Source: Lachnospiraceae bacterium
GTDB taxonomy: Bacteria > Bacillota > Clostridia > Lachnospirales > Lachnospiraceae
Direction of reading: 5' to 3'
Length of the DNA stretch: 11,265 nt
NCBI GenBank assembly: GCA_003535955.1
Contig: DPZM01000011.1
Span: forward strand, 1-11,265
Shown one piece after another: positions 7,569-11,265 of the stretch (position 1 is the stretch's first letter; the number at the start of each line of letters is the position of its first letter). The position numbers and the translations under genes are program-made. The notes beneath the pieces were generated by a model. That model was not told the origin of the DNA. It did not search any database and saw only the letters and a list, made by a program, of their open reading frames with translations.

Positions 7569-8381
7569 CTAATCAACCTTCCTGGCTACCACTACGAACC
7601 GTTCGGCTCCCTCGCCGTAATCACAGGTCGATAGTGTTATCAGGCTGTCCCCGAAATAGGATTCAACTCCGGTATCATATAACGACATCCCCGCCATCTG
7701 GTTCATATTGGATTCATACTCCTGCGCGGAGTTGGCATCTACGAACTGATAGTACTTAAATGCAACCTCCGTTTCCTCATGCACGACTTCATTGAACACA
7801 TACATTATCCTGTACTCGCCCTTCTCGTACAGGGTATCGAAGCTTATTATGGGATGCTCCTCGCAGAAGCTCTGCTTCTTATAGGAATCAAGCGCCCCGA
7901 ACATCTTGCCCGACTTCATGTTGTGTCCGTATATTATGATGTTCTGGCTCCTGGGCCAGATACTGCACTCCTTGTCTATAAAGATGGAGCCGTTCTTATC
8001 CTTCTCCTGATTGAAGTTATGGTCAAGATAATAATCCTCATTTTTCGACTGCATCACCGGATAATCGATGGACGTCCCGTCGATCCTGATCCAGCCGATA
8101 ATGCTTTTATTCTTAATATATAATGTATTGAATTCCTCAAGCATGGGCGGCGCTTGTGTTTCCTCATCAAGGGTTACCGTTGCCGGCCCGCCGGAATTCA
8201 GCGCTGCATTCGACTTCTTATTGTCCCTGATCTTAGCCAGATCGTTGAACTTACCCGTCGAATCCCCTGCCATATATATGTAGAAGGCGAAATACCCAAG
8301 GCTTCCGACAGCCGCAATCGCGCAGATAAAGCGGACTATACGCCTCGCCTTCTCCTTCCTGCTGATCTTCCTCTTACTCAT
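7569..8381 (-). CDS. srtB: Class B sortase
   Basis: A 270-aa membrane-anchored transpeptidase that would cleave a C-terminal sorting motif and join the protein to cell-wall peptidoglycan. The N-terminus is basic (MSKRKISRKEKARR) with one membrane helix at about 15-38, placing the catalytic domain outside. The sortase core starts near 84 (FNTLYIKNKSIIGWIRIDG). The predicted catalytic residues are His153 in IIYGHNM, Cys253 in TLSTC and Arg261 in ERFVVVAR. The YGHNM/TLSTC pattern, the spacing and the length all suit class B better than class A. A stop codon lies two codons upstream of the ATG, and no other good start precedes the membrane helix. It is first in a probable operon with two LRR surface proteins, 17 nt before the first, which suggests dedicated substrates. 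Class assignment is by motif only, and the symbol is a family label. Confidence 0.93.
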   Translation of the reverse strand: MSKRKISRKEKARRIVRFICAIAAVGSLGYFAFYIYMAGDSTGKFNDLAKIRDNKKSNAALNSGGPATVTLDEETQAPPMLEEFNTLYIKNKSIIGWIRIDGTSIDYPVMQSKNEDYYLDHNFNQEKDKNGSIFIDKECSIWPRSQNIIIYGHNMKSGKMFGALDSYKKQSFCEEHPIISFDTLYEKGEYRIMYVFNEVVHEETEVAFKYYQFVDANSAQEYESNMNQMAGMSLYDTGVESYFGDSLITLSTCDYGEGAERFVVVARKVD

Positions 8382-8400
8382 TACCCCTTATTACCCCTAA
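8382..8400 (-). promoter_or_regulatory. Duplicated Shine-Dalgarno-like decamer before the sortase
   Basis: Two tandem 10-base units on the plus strand (8381-8390 and 8391-8400, TTACCCCTTA and TTACCCCTAA) each give an AGGGG on the mRNA. One G-run ends two bases before the ATG, which is close for good ribosome binding. The other is about 12 bases away, which is somewhat far. The sortase start is therefore flanked by two off-optimum sites, unlike the AAGGGGAG-N4-ATG of both downstream genes. Confidence 0.5.
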
Positions 8401-8421
8401 TGTGCATAAACATACACATTC

Positions 8422-8449
8422 ATTTTACTATATCTAGTAAAAAAATCAA
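8422..8449 (-). promoter_or_regulatory. Predicted promoter of the sortase/LRR operon
   Basis: On the minus strand TTGATT (8449-8444) is followed after 16 bases by TAAAAT (8427-8422), with transcription expected near 8415 and a leader of about 34 nt. The spacer and -10 are embedded in an AT-rich palindrome. It lies just upstream of the first gene of the operon and after the leuS stop. Its match to sigma-A consensus is fair, not perfect. Confidence 0.5.
8423..8442. promoter_or_regulatory. 8+8 bp palindrome over the sortase-operon promoter, candidate operator
   Basis: TTTTACTA (8423-8430) and TAGTAAAA (8435-8442) form a perfect inverted repeat with a 4-bp centre. It covers the spacer and most of the -10 box of the predicted promoter. 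This position and dyad symmetry are typical of a repressor site. No regulator gene is visible in the window and I do not recognise the motif. Chance symmetry in AT-rich DNA is possible. Confidence 0.35.
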
Positions 8450-8469
8450 GCCATATTCGAATATATTGT

Positions 8470-8540
8470 GGGATGAAACAGGGGGACGGTTCCTCGTTTC
8501 ACCTTGCGTGAACCGAGGAACCGTCCCCCTGTTTCATCCC
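8470..8540. repeat. 71-bp extragenic inverted repeat between leuS and the sortase
   Basis: Perfect 27-bp arms (8470-8496 and 8514-8540) continue, after one mismatch, into a further 5 bp (8498-8502 with 8508-8512) around a 5-nt loop. The arms carry the core GGGGGACGGTTCC, of a type I recall as recurring between genes in Firmicutes genomes and sometimes near IS200-like transposases (from memory, not checked). It starts 10 bp past the leuS stop. Neither strand has a T-run directly after the stem, so it is not a textbook intrinsic terminator. It could still block read-through from leuS into the sortase operon or protect the leuS mRNA end. A mobile non-coding (MITE or REP-like) origin is likely. 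Confidence 0.85.
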
Positions 8541-8549
8541 TTGTTACCG

Positions 8550-10973
8550 TTACTTAACCACGATATTTATGATCTTGCCCGGTACGTATATCTCCTTGAC
8601 AACCTGCTTAGCTTCCATAAGCCTGGCTACGGCTTCAAGCTCCTTGGCCTTGGTGAGGGCCGAATCCTTATCCTCATCCACTGCTATCTCAACCGTTCCG
8701 CGGACCTTGCCGTTAACCTGGACACCTATTTCGACCGTGTCGTCCTTACACATCGCCTCATCATACGAAGGCCAGGGCTCGTAGGCCAGTGTAGTGTCAT
8801 GCGATAGCTTCTGCCATATCTCCTCACCCATGTGAGGGCAGATGCACGATAACATCTTAATGAAGTTGTCGGCGTACTCCTTAGGGCATTTACCCTCTTT
8901 ATACACTGCATTTACGAAGATCATCATCTGGGAGATCGCCGTATTGAAGGCCAGCTTCTCGAAGTCATCCGTGATCTTCTTCACCGTCTTGTGGTAGATC
9001 TTATCAAGGGCCGGAACCTTCTCATCCGTAATATTTGACTCTTCCGTAAAGAAATTCCATACCCTGTTAAGGAACCTCTTGGCACCTTCGACACCCTGCT
9101 GGCTCCATGGCTTGCTGACCTCGAGCGGTCCCATGAACATCTCATATAATCTCAAGGTATCCGCACCGTATTCACGAACGATATCCGAAGGATTGACCAC
9201 GAACTCGGGGAACCTCTTGCCCATCTTGATACCGTTCTCACCGAGGATCATGCCCTGATGCACCAGCTTCTTAAAGGGTTCCTTCGTGGGCGCAAGTCCC
9301 TTATCATACAGGTACCTGTTCCAGATACGTGAATACATAAGATGGCCTACAGCATGCTCGGGTCCTCCGATATATAAGTCAACGGGCATCCAGTGCTTAA
9401 GGAGCTCCGGATCGGCAAATTCCCTGTCATTATCCGGATCTATATATCTTAAGAAGTACCAGCTCGAACCTGCCGAACCCGGCATGGTGGATGTCTCTCT
9501 TACACCCTTTATCCCGTTATGATCGTACTGCTTCCACTCGGTCGCATTCTCAAGGGGTGCCTTGCCGTTCTTACCCTTGTAATCCTCAAGTTCCGGAAGG
9601 ATAAGGGGAAGCTCATCGTCGTCAAGTACATGTATTTTACCGTCATCGGTATGAACCACGGGAACCGGCTCGCCCCAGTAACGCTGGCGGGCGAATATCC
9701 ACTCGCGGAAGTGGTAATTGACCGTCCTTCTGGCCACTCCCATCTTCACAAGCTTATCGGTTATGGCTTCCTTGGCTTCCTCAACGGTCATTCCGGTGAA
9801 TTCCTCGGAATTGATGAGCTTACAGCCCTTACCAAGGTAATCCTGCTTCTCGAACGCGCACTCGGATACATCTCTTCCGTCGATTACCTGCTGCATGGGG
9901 ATATTATGGGCTATAGCATATTCAAAGTCACGCTGGTCGTGTGAAGGAACCGCCATAACGGCACCCGTTCCGTAGCTTGCAAGGACAAAGTCACCTATAA
10001 ATACCCTTGCTTCCTTGCCGTTTACGGGGTTTATACAGGTTATTCCCTTAAGCTCGCAGCCTGATTTGGTCTTATTAAGTTCGGTACGGTCCATATCGTT
10101 CTTCTTAAGCGTCTCATCGATATAGGCCTGAACCTCTTCCTTATTCTCAATCCTCGGCATAAGGTCCTGAACGATCTTACCGTCGGGAGCCAGTACCATA
10201 AAGGTTATACCGTAGATGGTCTCGATACAGGTGGTGTAGATCGAGAACTCTCCTCCGCCCACGATCTTGAAGTCAACCTCAACTCCTTCCGACTTGCCGA
10301 TCCAGTTACGCTGTATCTCCTTGGTGGATGTAGGCCAGTCTATCTCTTCAAGTCCCTCAAGAAGCTTCTCGGCAAAGGCCGGCTGGTCGATGACCCACTG
10401 CTTCATGTTCTTGCGGACAACGGGATAGCCGCCGCGCTCCGACTTACCGTCAACAACCTCATCATTTGAAAGAACCGTTCCCAGCTCCTCACACCAGTTG
10501 ACGGGCATATCTATATACTTGGCATAGCCGTCAAGATAAAGCTGCTTGAATATCCACTGGGTCCACTTATAGAACTTAGGATCCGAAGTCGCTACCATCC
10601 TGCTCCAGTCGTAATCAAAGCCCAGCTCCTTAAGCTGCTTGGAAAATGTCTTGATATTCTCCTGGGTGAAACCGTTCGGATGATTTCCCGTCTTAACCGC
10701 ATACTGCTCAGCGGGAAGACCGAAGGAATCATAGCCCATGGGATGAAGGACATTGTACCCTTGCATCCTCTTCATCCTCGACATGATATCGGTTGCGGTA
10801 TAGCCCTCCGGGTGTCCCGCATGAAGGCCTACTCCCGAAGGATAAGGGAACATATCCAATGCATAGTACTTGGGCTTGGAAAAATCCCGGATATCCGTCT
10901 TAAAGGTCTCGTTCTTCTCCCAGTACTCCTGCCATTTCTTTTCTACAGCTGCATGATTATAAGCTTCTGCCAT
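8550..10973 (-). CDS. leuS: Leucyl-tRNA synthetase
   Basis: An 807-aa class I aminoacyl-tRNA synthetase that charges tRNA-Leu with leucine in the cytoplasm; the usual bacterial length is about 800-860. The start at 10973 has GAGAGG (10982-10987) eight bases upstream and gives the expected N-terminus (YNHAAVEKKWQEYW). Visible parts in order: PYPSGVGLHAGH, with the HIGH motif at 51-54; the CP1 editing domain at about 220-410, with Thr-rich TTCIET at 247-252 and HDQRD at 345-349; REWIFARQRYWGEP at 423-436; the KMSKS-equivalent KMGKR at 583-587; and an alpha-helical anticodon-binding domain with a C-terminal tail (VQVNGKVRGT at 751-760). Two signatures are non-canonical: KMGKR, and Cys249-Ile-Glu where most bacterial enzymes have Arg-Pro-Asp. 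The editing threonines 247, 248 and 252 and the Asp residues are kept, so the enzyme is probably functional. It is transcribed from its own promoter, and the leader is too short for a T-box. Confidence 0.98.
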   Translation of the reverse strand: MAEAYNHAAVEKKWQEYWEKNETFKTDIRDFSKPKYYALDMFPYPSGVGLHAGHPEGYTATDIMSRMKRMQGYNVLHPMGYDSFGLPAEQYAVKTGNHPNGFTQENIKTFSKQLKELGFDYDWSRMVATSDPKFYKWTQWIFKQLYLDGYAKYIDMPVNWCEELGTVLSNDEVVDGKSERGGYPVVRKNMKQWVIDQPAFAEKLLEGLEEIDWPTSTKEIQRNWIGKSEGVEVDFKIVGGGEFSIYTTCIETIYGITFMVLAPDGKIVQDLMPRIENKEEVQAYIDETLKKNDMDRTELNKTKSGCELKGITCINPVNGKEARVFIGDFVLASYGTGAVMAVPSHDQRDFEYAIAHNIPMQQVIDGRDVSECAFEKQDYLGKGCKLINSEEFTGMTVEEAKEAITDKLVKMGVARRTVNYHFREWIFARQRYWGEPVPVVHTDDGKIHVLDDDELPLILPELEDYKGKNGKAPLENATEWKQYDHNGIKGVRETSTMPGSAGSSWYFLRYIDPDNDREFADPELLKHWMPVDLYIGGPEHAVGHLMYSRIWNRYLYDKGLAPTKEPFKKLVHQGMILGENGIKMGKRFPEFVVNPSDIVREYGADTLRLYEMFMGPLEVSKPWSQQGVEGAKRFLNRVWNFFTEESNITDEKVPALDKIYHKTVKKITDDFEKLAFNTAISQMMIFVNAVYKEGKCPKEYADNFIKMLSCICPHMGEEIWQKLSHDTTLAYEPWPSYDEAMCKDDTVEIGVQVNGKVRGTVEIAVDEDKDSALTKAKELEAVARLMEAKQVVKEIYVPGKIINIVVK

Positions 10974-11019
10974 TTTTACTGCCTCTCTTCTTAATTATAT
11001 GGAAAACAACTATCTTAGT

Positions 11020-11048
11020 ATTTTATACACGCATTCCAATACTGTCAA
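11020..11048 (-). promoter_or_regulatory. Predicted sigma-A promoter of leuS
   Basis: On the minus strand a perfect TTGACA (11048-11043) is followed after exactly 17 bases by TAAAAT (11025-11020). Transcription should start near 11013, giving a leader of about 40 nt before the ATG at 10973. The -35 box lies about 12 bp from the GGGGACGGTT repeat at 11061. The boxes and spacing are near-consensus, implying strong constitutive expression. Confidence 0.75.
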
Positions 11049-11060
11049 CTTTAAGCCACT

Positions 11061-11081
11061 GGGGACGGTTCTTTTTGACAC
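11061..11081. repeat. Second, single-arm copy of the GGGGACGGTT extragenic repeat
   Basis: The 21 bases here share GGGGACGGTTC, then after some differences a final CAC-like end, with the left arm of the inverted repeat at 8470-8540. The complementary arm is not present nearby; only GTCCCC at 11118-11123 could pair with its first six bases. Between these lie two small hairpins (11090-11100, ACTG/CAGT; 11102-11114, CTTCG/CGAAG). It may be one end of an element containing the partial gene to its right, or a decayed copy. Confidence 0.55.
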
Positions 11082-11089
11082 GATTTGCC

Positions 11090-11123
11090 ACTGAAACAGT
11101 TCTTCGACGCGAAGCAGGTCCCC
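11090..11123. other. Small hairpins after the partial right-edge gene
   Basis: Downstream of the stop at 11140 (minus strand) are CTTCG-ACG-CGAAG (11102-11114) and ACTG-AAA-CAGT (11090-11100). Both lie inside a possible outer pairing of 11061-11066 with 11118-11123. There is no adjoining T-run in the expected place, so I do not call it a confirmed terminator. It may be the structured end of a mobile element or a weak transcript end for the upstream gene. Confidence 0.3.
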
Positions 11124-11139
11124 GTGCCTCTCCGGTTGC

Positions 11140-11265
11140 TCAGCTTGCTGCCTCTTTAAGATGGGCTATCTCCTTCAAGGCATCCTGTAGCTGACCTGCC
11201 ATTTCATCAATTTTGGCCAATGTATAAATTGTATGATAACTAATTGCAATGGACTTACCGGCGAA
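11140..11265 (-). CDS. 3' end of an unidentified gene, cut by the window edge
   Basis: A minus-strand frame is open from the window edge and ends at TGA 11142..11140, leaving 41 residues (FAGKSIAISYHTIYTLAKID, then EMAGQLQDAL, then KEIAHLKEAAS). The last 25 residues have heptad-like spacing of Ile, Leu, Met and Ala with charged residues between, suggesting an amphipathic or coiled-coil tail. I do not recognise the family. The adjoining GGGGACGGTT repeat raises the possibility of a mobile-element protein, but the tail alone does not show it. It lies upstream of leuS in the same direction, separated by about 165 bp that contain the leuS promoter. A chance open frame cannot be excluded at this length. 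Confidence 0.45.
   Translation of the reverse strand, partial: FAGKSIAISYHTIYTLAKIDEMAGQLQDALKEIAHLKEAAS

Noticed and set aside
8498..8512. CRISPR repeat or array
   Set aside because: Only two related copies of the GGGGACGGTT motif occur, about 2.5 kb apart, with no regular spacers and no cas genes.
8470..8540. Calling the palindrome a standard rho-independent terminator of leuS
   Set aside because: The stem is much longer than usual and no T-run follows directly on the minus strand; the nearest run of seven T lies more than 20 bp further on. Termination is possible but not shown.
8154..8807. Plus-strand open frame of 217 codons crossing the leuS-sortase gap
   Set aside because: It runs antisense through the ends of two well-supported genes and the palindrome, and has no coherent domain or ribosome site.
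9519..9944. Plus-strand open frame of 141 codons inside leuS
   Set aside because: It is the shadow of LeuS coding sequence, which is unmistakable on the other strand.
10974..11142. T-box riboswitch before leuS
   Set aside because: The space is too small and I see no specifier stem, T-box core or terminator/antiterminator pair.

Overview
The window reads as chromosomal DNA from an anaerobic Firmicute, most likely a Lachnospiraceae-type Clostridium relative. The support is the AGGAGG-type ribosome sites, consensus sigma-A promoters, a LeuS of clostridial type, a class B sortase, and large BspA-like leucine-rich-repeat (LRR) surface proteins. The genus is not determined. Every gene I can support lies on the minus strand, so transcription runs from the right edge to the left edge.

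Right edge to 8550: the last 41 codons of an unidentified gene (stop at 11140) are followed by about 165 bp that hold a GGGGACGGTT-type extragenic repeat and a near-consensus promoter (TTGACA-N17-TAAAAT). That promoter drives leuS, a complete 807-aa leucyl-tRNA synthetase. The LeuS has unusual signature sequences: KMGKR in place of KMSKS, and TTCIET in place of the usual editing-site TTRPDT.

8549 to 8382: the gap after leuS holds a 71-bp, nearly perfect inverted repeat that shares its core with the repeat upstream of leuS. Next come a probable promoter with an 8+8 bp palindrome inside it and a duplicated Shine-Dalgarno-like decamer.

8381 to 147: a probable three-gene operon. A class B sortase (270 aa) is followed after 17 nt by a 1540-aa LRR surface protein, then after 55 nt by a second LRR protein of 908 aa. 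The 1540-aa protein carries a signal peptide, three LRR blocks, a beta-grasp-like module, a Ser/Thr stalk, a conserved C-terminal domain, a TPKTA sorting motif, a membrane helix and a charged tail. The second protein shares the LRRs, the C-terminal domain and the KW-plus-membrane-helix tail but lacks a recognisable sorting motif. The simplest reading is a dedicated sortase-substrate locus. The sortase would attach the long protein to the wall, while the second protein stays membrane-anchored or uses a divergent signal.

Left edge: a further minus-strand gene begins at 70 with its own ribosome site and a promoter that overlaps the end of the second LRR gene. It is cut off by the window after 23 codons. 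I see no rRNA, tRNA, CRISPR array or intact insertion sequence.
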